From Sphingopyxis macrogoltabida (lineage in GTDB: Bacteria; Pseudomonadota; Alphaproteobacteria; Sphingomonadales; Sphingomonadaceae), in assembly GCF_001307295.1 (NCBI RefSeq), contig NZ_CP012700.1:995001-1059000 (forward strand): DNA of 64,000 nucleotides, given 5' to 3'. The translations under genes were made by a program, and so were the position numbers. Below the pieces are notes generated by a model. That model saw only the letters and a list, made by a program, of their open reading frames with translations. It had not been told where the DNA came from and searched no databases. Of the stretch, positions 24,205 through 32,300 are shown one piece after another (within the stretch, counting starts at the first letter, position 1; every line of letters begins with the position of its first letter).

Positions 24205-25992
24205 ATGACGCGATCGCTCCCCCCAAGAGTCGAGGCGGCTTTCTGGTTTTCGGCCACGGCGCTCGGCTATTATCTGTTGGCGAGCCTGTCGTTGTACGCG
24301 ACGAAGGGTGCCGACAATATCGCTGCGATCTGGCCGCCGAGCGGCTATTTCCTCGCGCTGCTTTTGCTGATGCCGTCGCATGCCAGGCTGCCATCTTTTG
24401 CCGCGATGGCCGCGGCGAGTCTTGCCGCCAACATGATGGCCGGATCGCCGCTGTGGACGTCGGCCGCCTTCTCGCTCGCCAACGGCGCCGAGGCCGCGAT
24501 CGCGCTGTGGGTGCTGCGCCGCCGCGAGGCGGGCGAACTGTCGTTCATGGTGCCGCGTTCGGTCGGCAATTTCTGTGTCGCGGCGCTGTCCGCGAGCACG
24601 GTGAGCGCGGCGATCGCATGGGCACTCACCGGCGGCAGCGCCGACTTCTTCCTGTCGTGGCTGACGACGGTCGCGCTCGGCATGTTGATCGTCACGCCGC
24701 CGATCATCATGCTCGCCCGGCTCGCCGAATCGAAAGCGCTCCGCAACATGCCGCTGGCGATGCGCGTCGAGTCCATGGTGATCCTGACGCTCGCGGCGCT
24801 GGTGACGACGGCGTCCTTTTCGCAGTCGCAATTTCCGGTGACCTTCGTCCCCTGCGTCGCGGTCGTCGCCGCCGCCTATCGGCTCGGCCCGTTCGGCGCC
24901 GCGGCGGGCATGCTGGTCGTCGCGATCATCGCGTCGCTGCTGACCGGGCAAGGCTATGGTCCGATCGCGGGCATCGATGCGGCGCCGAAGATGAAGGTCT
25001 TCTTCCTGCAATTCTACCTGCTCACATTGCTCGGCACGGTGCTGCCGCTCGCGGCGCTGCTCGTCGTGCGGCAGCGGCTGTCGCGGCGGCTCGAACAGAG
25101 CAACCGCTGGCTGTTGCAGGCCGAGGCCGCGGCGCTGGTCGGCCACTGGCGCGTCGACCTGGTGCGCTGGACGATCCACTGGTCCGATCAGGCCTATCGT
25201 ATCCACGGGCTCGATCCGGGCACCGAAATGAGCATCGAGGGCAGCCTTGACCTCTATATGCCCGGTGACGGCACGCGGCTGCGCCAGACGCTCGAGGATG
25301 CGGTCCGCGACGGGGTGCCGTTCGAGTATCGCGGGCAGGTGATCCGCCCGCACGACGATGAAATCCGCGATATCGTGTCGCACGGCTCGATCGAATTCAG
25401 CCGCTCGGGACGGCCGGTCGGCATTTTCGGGACGATCCAGGACATCACCGAGACGGTCGACAATGCCCGCGCGCTGGAGGCGGCGCGCAATTCGGCCGAG
25501 GAAGCGGCGAACACCGACCTGCTGACCGGGCTGCCGAACCGGCGCCACACGCTCGCCTTCCTCGAACGCGCGCTGATCGGCGCGCGTGACAATGGCGCGC
25601 CGCTGGCTGTCGCGATTTTCGACATCGACCATTTCAAGCGGATCAACGACAGCTATGGCCACGCCGTCGGCGACGTCGTGATCCGCCGCGTCGGACAGCG
25701 CGCCAAGGCATCGCTGCGCGAAGAGGATATGGTCGGCCGCTTCGGCGGCGAGGAATTCGTCTGCGTCTTCCAGCGGTCGAGCGCGCAGGGAGCGGAGATC
25801 GTCGCCGAACGCGTGCGAAAGGCGATCGAGGCCGAGGACCGGTCGGGCGACGGGCCCGCGCGCGTGACTGTGAGCATCGGGCTGGCGGTCTATGGCGGCG
25901 AAGCCAGCGTCGAAGACCTGCTGCACCGCGCCGACGAAGCGCTGTACCGCGCCAAGCGCGAGGGCCGGAACCGGCTGCGCATGGCGGCGTGA
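24205..25992 (+). CDS. MASE1-PAS-GGDEF diguanylate cyclase
   Basis: This 595-residue protein has a MASE1 sensory membrane domain (residues ~1-290, about eight helices; GADNIAAIWPPSGYFLALLL is typical). Next is a PAS fold with PAC (GHWRVDLVRWTIHWSDQAYR to GIFGTIQDITETVDN, ~310-425), then a GGDEF domain (~435-593). The active-site motif is intact as GGEEF near residue 513 (VGRFGGEEFVCVF), and DIDHFKRINDSYGHAVGD is present. It should make cyclic di-GMP from GTP in response to a membrane signal. No EAL domain. It is a single gene. Confidence 0.95.
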   Translation: MTRSLPPRVEAAFWFSATALGYYLLASLSLYATKGADNIAAIWPPSGYFLALLLLMPSHARLPSFAAMAAASLAANMMAGSPLWTSAAFSLANGAEAAIALWVLRRREAGELSFMVPRSVGNFCVAALSASTVSAAIAWALTGGSADFFLSWLTTVALGMLIVTPPIIMLARLAESKALRNMPLAMRVESMVILTLAALVTTASFSQSQFPVTFVPCVAVVAAAYRLGPFGAAAGMLVVAIIASLLTGQGYGPIAGIDAAPKMKVFFLQFYLLTLLGTVLPLAALLVVRQRLSRRLEQSNRWLLQAEAAALVGHWRVDLVRWTIHWSDQAYRIHGLDPGTEMSIEGSLDLYMPGDGTRLRQTLEDAVRDGVPFEYRGQVIRPHDDEIRDIVSHGSIEFSRSGRPVGIFGTIQDITETVDNARALEAARNSAEEAANTDLLTGLPNRRHTLAFLERALIGARDNGAPLAVAIFDIDHFKRINDSYGHAVGDVVIRRVGQRAKASLREEDMVGRFGGEEFVCVFQRSSAQGAEIVAERVRKAIEAEDRSGDGPARVTVSIGLAVYGGEASVEDLLHRADEALYRAKREGRNRLRMAA

Positions 25993-26058
25993 CGGGGGGT
26001 GGCCGGGGAGGCGGGTTTGACCGGTTGCGAACGATCAAGTTGACGGTATGTTTAGCCG

Positions 26059-26376
26059 ATGTCGGAAAGCCCCTTTGTCGTTCGTGCTGGGAACACCGCC
26101 ATCGGGACGGTGGCATTAAGGCAATGGGACGGCGGGATGGCCGTTGCGGGCGGCCTTTTCTGTCCCAACCCCAATTATAACGCACAGGAACATGCGACGG
26201 AGCTGGACGGAATCTCCATCCCCCCGGCTGCCAAGTTGAGTCTTTGTTGGGATGATGGAAGGCGGCTCCACTGCGAGGTCGTTACCCTCGTAGATTGGTC
26301 GAGAGAAGTAGGCGAGGAGGGGCGCGAAATTGCCGCATATGGAGTAGTGGACAGCGACTTCCCGGAAGGCAGCTAA
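26059..26376 (+). CDS. hypothetical protein, 105 residues
   Basis: This small acidic protein (MSESPFVVRAGNTAIGTVAL at the start) has no signal peptide and no membrane helix. I recognise no domain; blocks such as GISIPPAAKLSLCWDDGRRL and VTLVDWSREVGEEGREIAAY look like a small beta-rich fold. Codon use is less GC-biased than in its neighbours. It is the first gene of the lower-GC accessory stretch that ends near 29.8 kb. Coding status rests on frame length and protein-like composition only. Confidence 0.55.
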   Translation: MSESPFVVRAGNTAIGTVALRQWDGGMAVAGGLFCPNPNYNAQEHATELDGISIPPAAKLSLCWDDGRRLHCEVVTLVDWSREVGEEGREIAAYGVVDSDFPEGS

Positions 26377-26445
26377 CACTCCGAAATCGCCGCACGGCGC
26401 TGGTCGGGGCAATGTCAGAAAACGACCGATTGCGGACGTTGGCAT
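26377..26445. repeat. short dispersed repeat, copy 1
   Basis: AACGACCGATTGCGGAC here also occurs at 27826-27842, and the preceding AATCGCCGCACGGCGCTGGT resembles AGTCGCCGTTCGCCGCCGAT there. A third related piece is at 29716-29765. These are diverged copies of a short non-coding repeat. Confidence 0.45.
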
Positions 26446-26752
26446 AACGGTGCACTGTCACAGCATGCTCAACTACCGTTCTCCAAATTTTCTGTGGTTT
26501 ATGGCCGGAATAGCGCTCACGCTGAGTGTAGGCTTGTGGCTCTTACTAGGCGAGAATCCAGTGGCATGGGCACTGATCGTCATTGCATTCGCTGTTGGAG
26601 TCGAAGCGTCGACATCTCAGACAGCAGCGCAGATTGGAGCAATGTATTTTAATCAAGACAGTGGCGAAGTCGAACGCCGAGTATACAGCCCACGCGGGGC
26701 ATTCTTCCGGTGCTGCTATCTAGGTTGTTTCGGCGCTGCGGCTGCGCTCTTA

Positions 26753-27601
26753 GGCCGTGTTGACAAAAGGGATTCCCAAATCCTCCTCCTTCTGATTCAA
26801 GACTGCTTTTTGAGGATCAGTCATGGGTCGCGGGGATTTGTCGGATGCGGAGTGGGACCTGATTGGGCCGCTGCTGCCGCCTGAACGTGGTCGCTGGGCG
26901 CGGCCGTCGGGCGATAATCGTCGCTTTCTCAACGGCATGCTTCACGTGCTGCGGGTCGGCTGCCCTTGGCGCGACATGCACGAGCGCTACGGCAAGTGGA
27001 ACTCGGTCTATGTCCGCTTCCGGCGCTGGGCCGAACAGGGTGTCTGGGATGCCCTGCTGCAAACGCTGGTCGATCTGGGTCTGACCGACGACTGGCAACA
27101 TATGATCGACAGCACCAGCGTTCGCGGCCATGTTTCGGCAGCGGGCGGAAAAGGGGGGCTTGTGCGAACGCTCTTGGTCGATCACGCGGCGGCTTTACGA
27201 GCAAAATCCACGCCCGCTGCGACAATCAAGGACTGCCTGTCGGCTTCATCCTGACCGGCGGCGAGGCTTCTGATTACACCGCTGCCGAACCGCTGATGGC
27301 GATCCCCGTCGCCACACCCAAGGCGCTGCTCGCGGACAAGGGCTATGATGGTGATCGCTTCCGGGAAAGCCTGCTGACCCGGGGCATCCTGCCGATCATC
27401 CCGCCCCGCTCGAACCGCAAGGTGCCAGAGCATCCCGACTATCGCCGTTACAAGGACCGCAACCGCGTCGAGCGCATGTTCGGAAAGCTCAAACAGCAAC
27501 GACGCATCGCCACTCGATATGACAAAACCCTTCTCTCGTTCGAGAGCTTCCTAAACCTCGCCGCCACGCGGCTATGGCTGAAGTCTTTTGTCAACGCGGC
27601 C
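26753..27601 (+). mobile_element. IS5-family (IS427-like) insertion sequence, 849 bp
   Basis: The ends are inverted repeats: GGCCGTGTTGACAAAAGG at 26753-26770, and the complement GGCCGCGTTGACAAAAGA at 27601 inward, with one mismatch in the first 16. It is flanked by TA on each side (26751-26752, 27602-27603), the 2-bp duplication typical of the IS427 group. It carries one transposase in two frames and appears intact. Confidence 0.92.
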
Positions 27602-27604
27602 TAG
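26823..27604 (+). CDS. IS5/IS427-type DDE transposase (programmed -1 frameshift)
   Basis: The first frame begins MGRGDLSDAEWDLIGPLLPP at 26823 and carries the N-terminal DNA-binding region and the first catalytic Asp (QHMIDSTSVRGH). The second frame continues with SRGGFTSKIHARCDNQGLP, the second Asp (LLADKGYDGDRF) and the Glu (RNRVERMFGKLKQQ). The two join by a -1 shift at the run of six G (27153-27158, within AAAAGGGGGGC), giving GGKGG-ACANALGRSRGGF. The TAG stop (27602-27604) lies outside the element and is made of the duplicated TA plus flanking G. Confidence 0.9.
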
Positions 27605-27765
27605 GCCGCGGCGGCTACAATCTCTTTCCGGACAATTTCTGGGTATTCGCGTTCATCCTTGGGACCATTCTGCTTTATTATCTTTGGGCTGGGACGAGTT
27701 ACTTTAGTTCGATCTCTCACCTAGCCCGTCGAGAAAGTTGGCAGAGGCAAAAATTACGCGGCTGA

Positions 27766-27845
27766 TGTCCGCTTCCACCCCAAAGTCGCCGTTCGCCGCC
27801 GATCGGGATCGAATGACCGGTAACGACCGATTGCGGACCGTAAGC
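27766..27845. repeat. short dispersed repeat, copy 2
   Basis: TGTCCGCTTCCACCCCAAAG followed by TCGCCGTTCGCCGCCGATC is shared in part with 29716-29765 (GTCCGCTTTCCACCCCATAC, then GGCCGTTCGCTGCCGATC). The second half, AACGACCGATTGCGGAC, is shared with copy 1. It fills the gap between the split gene and the hydrolase. Confidence 0.5.
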
Positions 27846-27882
27846 GGCGCTTCATCATATCCGGCACTCATTGGGACGCGCC

Positions 27883-28971
27883 TTATCTGCTCATCTTGTA
27901 GAAAGCGGCCCAATCGGCAAATCGAGCGATACGCTCCCAAAACAAGCCGCGCGTGGCTGCAAAGTTATGCATGTGACTCATCCGTGGGCAGACAAAGATG
28001 TCGACAGAGGGTGATGATCGATAAGCGCGAGGCTCACCTGGCACATCCGCTGTCGTGTCTCGTTCACCCATCCCGACGAGCACCGGCACGGTGACTGCAG
28101 CAGCCTCAGGCGCAACCGCTCCTGGCGTTAGGCAACTCTGAGCTACCGCTCCTGGCGTCGTTAATGATCCCCACGGTTGGCAGACGACGCCCACTTGTCT
28201 GGCTGGGTCATGGATGTGAAAGAACCGCGCAAGGTCGACCAGCGCGATTGATTTCATTTCGGCATCATAATCGTCGGCGAAATGAAATCCCCATAGCATC
28301 GGATGCTCGGCTACCGCTGAAGCGGCATCCCCCCCTATTGCCATCTTGCTTTTGAAGCGCTGGACGGCCCCCGCGTTCACCACAACGGGAACAGCGCCGT
28401 GAAGCAGCGTGTCGCGTGGCAGCCATGGCGCGACAATCGGTTCTGTCCCAGGGCGCACGGGTGGATGAGTATGCACCGCTGAATAGCCGAGCACTGCAAT
28501 GCCGTCGTAGCAGTGGTAGCGTCCCTGCTGGATGATAGTCAGACAGCCTCCCATCGATTGGCCGATGCCGATTTTGACCGGATCGATAATCTTTGGAAAT
28601 TCCTCGACTAATGCGCCCTCGGCCAGAAGACGCAATATTTCCGTCTCTGCCGCCATATTGGCGGCGGCCGTCGTCGTATAGTCGAGTTTTGCGGCGTCGT
28701 GGATGCTGGAGTCACCGACGCCGAGATGATCGACAGAGACGAAAATCCAGCCGCGCTGTGCGTGCCAATCCGCCTGCGCGCCGCGAGCGGGACCGGGTAG
28801 ATCAACCGTGTAATAACCGCGGGAATAACCACCGCCGGGTTTGGCAAAGCAAACGATAGGTGGGGACGGCATGGTTGAGGGATCGGGCAGCGTCACGGTG
28901 ACGGCTATGTGCGCGTCCTCCCCAAGTTCGACAGCGGGCGTCACATCGATGTTAAATTCGATGGCTCTCAT
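27883..28971 (-). CDS. alpha/beta hydrolase, TetR-linked
   Basis: This 362-residue protein (start MRAIEFNIDV at 28971) has a nucleophile elbow GIGQSMGGC (Ser139), an oxyanion region in FAKPGGGYSRGYYTVDLPGP and a catalytic His in SHMHNFAATR near the end. VGMGERDTTAD probably holds the acid. No signal peptide. A longer version starting at 29028 is possible, but would cover the palindromic operator at 29010-29027; GGGGAG lies 8 bases before the shorter start. An internal 30-bp near-duplication gives LTTPGAVAQSC-LTPGAVAPEA. The gene is less GC-biased than average and follows a TetR gene on the same strand. Substrate unknown. Confidence 0.87.
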   Translation of the reverse strand: MRAIEFNIDVTPAVELGEDAHIAVTVTLPDPSTMPSPPIVCFAKPGGGYSRGYYTVDLPGPARGAQADWHAQRGWIFVSVDHLGVGDSSIHDAAKLDYTTTAAANMAAETEILRLLAEGALVEEFPKIIDPVKIGIGQSMGGCLTIIQQGRYHCYDGIAVLGYSAVHTHPPVRPGTEPIVAPWLPRDTLLHGAVPVVVNAGAVQRFKSKMAIGGDAASAVAEHPMLWGFHFADDYDAEMKSIALVDLARFFHIHDPARQVGVVCQPWGSLTTPGAVAQSCLTPGAVAPEAAAVTVPVLVGMGERDTTADVPGEPRAYRSSPSVDIFVCPRMSHMHNFAATRGLFWERIARFADWAAFYKMSR

Positions 28972-29009
28972 TTTCGCATTCTCCCCAACTTTGTTCGCCA
29001 CACGAATCG

Positions 29010-29027
29010 TGTCCACAGGTGTGGACA
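29010..29027. promoter_or_regulatory. palindromic operator candidate before the hydrolase
   Basis: TGTCCACAGGTGTGGACA has perfect 8-bp inverted arms around a GG centre. It lies in the 78-bp gap between the TetR gene and the hydrolase on the minus strand, so the TetR protein is the likely ligand-controlled binder. Confidence 0.6.
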
Positions 29028-29049
29028 TAAGCGCATGTGGGGAGCGTGG

Positions 29050-29631
29050 CTAGTGGGAGCTTTCGACAACCATCTGAAGTTGTTCGGCTAACCATTGATC
29101 TGTCATGTCACCAGCATCAGCGGTTTCGGGCTCTAGGTTGAGTATGCGGCTGTACAAAAAATATCCGCTACAGATCATTGATATGCGAACCGCCAGTTTC
29201 CTCGCAGCAGAACCGCCCAACCAATCGGCGATTGGCTGCACAACCTGCTGTTCCATGAGACGAAGTGCGATGGCGCGCGAAGTGGGGTCGGACGTTGCAA
29301 AGATCAGCATTTGGACGGGTTGAACGTCGGTGCCGCGTTCACGCCCAAAAAAGGCGGCGGCTCGTGCTCCGAAGGTCTCGCGCGGTCCGTCGAGAAGTGG
29401 CCCCACGTTGAGTGTCTCTGCCAGCGCACGCTCGAATAGACGCTCCTTGGGTCCAAAGTAGCGTTGAATGAGGGTCGTGTCGCAACCGGCCATCGCGGCA
29501 ATCGCTCTCAGGCCCACGTCCCCATAACCCCGCGAGGAAAACGCGTGCTGAGCGGAGGTCAAAATGCGAGCGCGTGTTGCGTCGGCAGTAGACAGCCTTC
29601 GTCCCCCTGCGTCCTTTTCATCCACCAGCAT
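29050..29631 (-). CDS. TetR-family regulator
   Basis: This 193-residue protein has the TetR helix-turn-helix VGLRAIAAMAGCDTTLIQRY followed by FGPKERLFERALAET. The C-terminal half is the ligand/dimer domain (MLIFATSDPTSRAIALRLME, WLGGSAARKLAVRISMICSG), of the type with C-terminal domain TetR_C_17-like. The gene is transcribed towards the hydrolase, 78 bp downstream, with a perfect palindrome in between. Local regulation of the hydrolase is the likely role. Confidence 0.9.
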   Translation of the reverse strand: MLVDEKDAGGRRLSTADATRARILTSAQHAFSSRGYGDVGLRAIAAMAGCDTTLIQRYFGPKERLFERALAETLNVGPLLDGPRETFGARAAAFFGRERGTDVQPVQMLIFATSDPTSRAIALRLMEQQVVQPIADWLGGSAARKLAVRISMICSGYFLYSRILNLEPETADAGDMTDQWLAEQLQMVVESSH

Positions 29632-29715
29632 GGAGGCCAGAATAGCCAGACAACTAGGAGATGGGAAATTGTTTCCCCTGCATCTTTACATCCTAACCAC
29701 ATCATTCCGACCGCA

Positions 29716-29765
29716 ACCGTCCGCTTTCCACCCCATACCGGCCGTTCGCTGCCGATCTGGTGACA
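29716..29765. repeat. short dispersed repeat, copy 3
   Basis: GTCCGCTTTCCACCCCATAC and GGCCGTTCGCTGCCGATC match the first half of the copy at 27766. The 29632-29926 gap otherwise holds a REP-type repeat and no visible gene. Confidence 0.45.
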
Positions 29766-29799
29766 GCGACGGCTAAAGACCGATCACGGCCCTATCCCT

Positions 29800-29876
29800 T
29801 ATCGTCACCCCGGACCTGATCCGGGGTCCATGGCGACGGCGCGGCTGAAGATCCCGGATCAAGTCCGGGATGACGA
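29800..29876. repeat. REP-type inverted repeat (CGTCACCCCGG family)
   Basis: CGTCACCCCGGACCTGATCC and ATCCCGGATCAAGTCCGGGA, ending GATGACG, form inverted arms about a GC-rich centre. Same family as 24015-24103. Confidence 0.8.
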
Positions 29877-29926
29877 GAGGAGGGGGCGAATGTCCGTTCT
29901 CTATCCCGAACCGATGCGCCGACCGG

Positions 29927-31297
29927 CTATTTGTCGACGACGAGGCAGGCCTGACCCGATTTGCGGAGGGTGGCGCAGAAGCTTTCGGCTTCGCCCTTGT
30001 TGGCGAAGTCGCCGACCTGCAGGCGGGTGAGCTTGCCCTGGACCAGATAGGGTTGGCGGGCGGCGAAGGAGGGATGCTTCTTTTCGAGGCTGAGCCACAG
30101 TTTGCGGGCGTTGCCCTCGACTCCGAAGGCGCCGAGCTGCGCGCGCCACGGGCTGGCGGCGGCGTGGCGGACCGGGGCGGGCGCCGGTGCGGCGGCAGGC
30201 GCCGGAGCGGGCGGCGGTGCGGCCTCGACCGGCGCGGGTGAGGCCGCAACGGGCTCAGGCGCAGGCGCGGGAGCCGGGGCCGCAGCGAGCGGCAGTTCGC
30301 CGCTTTCGGGCGGCGCGGCATAGGTGGTGCCGGGCTGCACGGGCGCGGCGGCGGGCTGCGACGGCGGGATCGCGGCGGTCTGGATCGGCGTCGGCACGGC
30401 GCGGACGGGAACGGGGGCGGCAGCGGTCGCGGCGGCGGCGTTAGCGGTCGCCTGAACGGCTGCGGCGGCAGCGGCTTCGGCCGCGGGCGACGAAAGCGGG
30501 GCGGGCGCCGGAGGCACGGCGACCGGTGCTGCGGCGACGGGCGCAGGCGCAGGCGCGCGAACCGGGACAGGCGCCGGAGCGGGCGCGGGCGTGATCACCG
30601 GCGGCGGGGTGTAGCTGGTGCCGGGCTGCGATGCGGGCAGACTGGCGGTCTTGACCGGCGACGGCGCGGGCTTGGCGGGCGCCGGCGCGGCGGCGTTCAC
30701 CGCGGCGAGGCGCGCGCGCTGTTCGCTCTTTTCCATTTCGGGAAGCATCGCGAGGCCGCGTTGGCGCTGTTCGAGCGGGATCAGATTGTCGAGCTGGGCG
30801 AGCCGCGCCGAAGCGATGCCGAGCCCGGCGTCGCTGGCGCGCTTGGTCAGCGCATAGGCGCGCGGCCAGTCCTGCGCCGCGAGGTCGCCGTTGAACATCG
30901 CGGTGCCGAGGACATATTGCGCGCGCGGTTCGCCGCGCTCGGCCGACCGGGTGATATAGGTCATCGCCTCGTCGCGGCGATTGGCAGTGAAGAGGATGAG
31001 GCCGAGATTGTCCTCGGCCTGGAGATGGCCCTGTTTGGCGGCCTTGCGGTACCAGGCTTCGGCCTGGGAGAGGTCGGACGGCACGCCGCGGCCGAGCTTG
31101 TATGCCTGACCGAGGTTGAACTGCGCATCGGCGTCGCCCGCCAGCGCGAGCGGGCGCCATTCGGCGACCGCCGCCTGATAATCGCCCGCCTGCCATGCCT
31201 CGACGCCCTGTTTGACATCGGCGTGCGCGGGGGCGGCGAGCATCGCCGCCGAAACGAGCGGGAGCGCCAGCAAAAGGGCGGTGCGGAATGAACGCAT
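29927..31297 (-). CDS. secreted Sel1-repeat and SPOR-domain protein
   Basis: This 456-residue protein has a signal peptide (MRSFRTALLLALPLVSAAML, cut near AHADV), then three to four Sel1-like helical repeats (residues ~27-175, for example AGDADAQFNLGQAYKLGRGV). A long Ala/Pro linker follows (~205-370). The SPOR domain at the C-terminus (SPWRAQLGAFGVEGNARKLW, LTRLQVGDFANKGEAESFCA) binds denuded septal peptidoglycan. It is divergent from parA and its SPOR-bearing neighbours, suggesting one functional unit at the division site. Confidence 0.9.
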   Translation of the reverse strand: MRSFRTALLLALPLVSAAMLAAPAHADVKQGVEAWQAGDYQAAVAEWRPLALAGDADAQFNLGQAYKLGRGVPSDLSQAEAWYRKAAKQGHLQAEDNLGLILFTANRRDEAMTYITRSAERGEPRAQYVLGTAMFNGDLAAQDWPRAYALTKRASDAGLGIASARLAQLDNLIPLEQRQRGLAMLPEMEKSEQRARLAAVNAAAPAPAKPAPSPVKTASLPASQPGTSYTPPPVITPAPAPAPVPVRAPAPAPVAAAPVAVPPAPAPLSSPAAEAAAAAAVQATANAAAATAAAPVPVRAVPTPIQTAAIPPSQPAAAPVQPGTTYAAPPESGELPLAAAPAPAPAPEPVAASPAPVEAAPPPAPAPAAAPAPAPVRHAAASPWRAQLGAFGVEGNARKLWLSLEKKHPSFAARQPYLVQGKLTRLQVGDFANKGEAESFCATLRKSGQACLVVDK

Positions 31298-31501
31298 CTT
31301 TATTCTCCAATGACTTGCGTCGCGCAGGGGCGATATCCCTTGGCGGTGTGCAGTCCCGAAGCTGCCCTAACCCCAAATGGCTAACAGCGCGTTAGCGACG
31401 GGTAAGGGGTGCGCGAATCCTGATCCGTTCCGGGACAGTTATTCACTAAGTCTTTGTTTACCATAGGTGCGAAGAAGTCGTTCACCCTCTTTTTGCCATC
31501 G

Positions 31502-31516
31502 TTAACCCAATTTTAG
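31502..31516 (+). promoter_or_regulatory. possible CtrA-like site
   Basis: TTAACCCAATTTTAG fits TTAA-N7-TTAA with one mismatch. It lies in the 31298-31566 gap between the divergent SPOR gene and the ParA gene. One site with a mismatch is weak evidence. The gap otherwise holds AT-rich promoter-like sequence and no gene. Confidence 0.25.
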
Positions 31517-31566
31517 CGGCCTGCGTGGCATTCCCCATCGCGATTGAGGTTTTGAGGGGGACAGTC

Positions 31567-32289
31567 GTGCGCGTTTTGGCATTGGCTTCACAAAAAGGCG
31601 GGTCGGGCAAGACGACATTGTCGGGGCATCTGGCGGTGCAGGCGCAGCTTGCCGGCGCCGGACCGGTCGTGCTGATCGATATCGATCCGCAGGGTTCGCT
31701 TGCCGACTGGTGGAACGAACGCGAAACCGACCTGCCGGCCTTTGCGCAGACCACCGTTGCGCGGCTTGCTTCCGACCTCGAAATCCTGCGCCAGCAAGGC
31801 TTTAAACTGGCCGTCATCGATACGCCCCCGGCGATCACCATGGCGATCCAGAGCGTTATCGGCGTTGCCGAACTGATCGTCGTCCCGACGCGCCCGAGCC
31901 CGCACGACCTGCGTGCCGTCGGCGCCACCGTCGACCTGTGCGAGCGCGCGGGCAAACCGCTGGTGTTCGTCGTCAACGCCGCGACGCCGAAGGCAAAGAT
32001 CACCAGCGAGGCCGCGGTCGCGCTGTCGCAGCATGGCACCGTCGCCCCGGTCACCCTGCATCACCGCACCGATTATGCCGCGTCGATGATCGACGGCCGC
32101 ACGGTGATGGAAGTCGATCCCAACGGCCGCTCGGCCGAGGAAATCCGCCAGCTCTGGTCCTATATGAACGACCGGCTGGAGAAGAATTTCCGCCGCACCA
32201 TCTTCTCGGCGCCGCTGCCTTCGCAGGCGGGTTACGGCGCGGTCCGTCCGATGGGCGGCGGTTTCGGCCGCCGCATCGCGGGCCAGTAA
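31567..32289 (+). CDS. ParA-family ATPase
   Basis: This 240-residue protein has the deviant Walker A of ParA/MinD ATPases near its N-terminus (ASQKGGSGKTTLSGHLAVQA), Walker A' VLIDIDPQGSLADWW and Walker B FKLAVIDTPPAIT. GTG at 31567 is the preferred start (GAGGGGG six bases upstream); an ATG at 31525 would add 14 residues. The C-terminal ~25 residues are Gly/Arg-rich (SQAGYGAVRPMGGGFGRR). It is followed after 11 bp by a ribbon-helix-helix protein. It is chromosomal, with no ParB or parS seen, so it probably positions something other than the origin, as orphan ParAs do. Confidence 0.92.
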   Translation: MRVLALASQKGGSGKTTLSGHLAVQAQLAGAGPVVLIDIDPQGSLADWWNERETDLPAFAQTTVARLASDLEILRQQGFKLAVIDTPPAITMAIQSVIGVAELIVVPTRPSPHDLRAVGATVDLCERAGKPLVFVVNAATPKAKITSEAAVALSQHGTVAPVTLHHRTDYAASMIDGRTVMEVDPNGRSAEEIRQLWSYMNDRLEKNFRRTIFSAPLPSQAGYGAVRPMGGGFGRRIAGQ

Positions 32290-32300
32290 GGGGAGCCGGA

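Larger units (their letters stand above)
26465..27765 (+). pseudogene. small four-helix membrane protein split by an IS element
   Basis: The first part runs from the ATG at 26465 to 26752 (96 codons), and the second from 27604 to the TGA at 27763-27765 (53 codons plus stop). Removing the IS and one copy of its TA duplication joins them in frame into a 149-residue protein with about four membrane helices: WFMAGIALTLSVGLWLLLG, AWALIVIAFAVGVEAS, CYLGCFGAAAALLGRGG and NFWVFAFILGTILLYYLWAG. No known family was recognised. The gene has lower GC than the surroundings. There is no clear Shine-Dalgarno before 26465, so the start is uncertain. The split should abolish function. Confidence 0.75.

Noticed and set aside
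24175..25926. 583-codon minus-strand frame
   Set aside because: Arg/Asp/His-rich composition typical of the antisense of a GC-rich gene; the plus strand encodes a clear MASE1-PAS-GGDEF protein.
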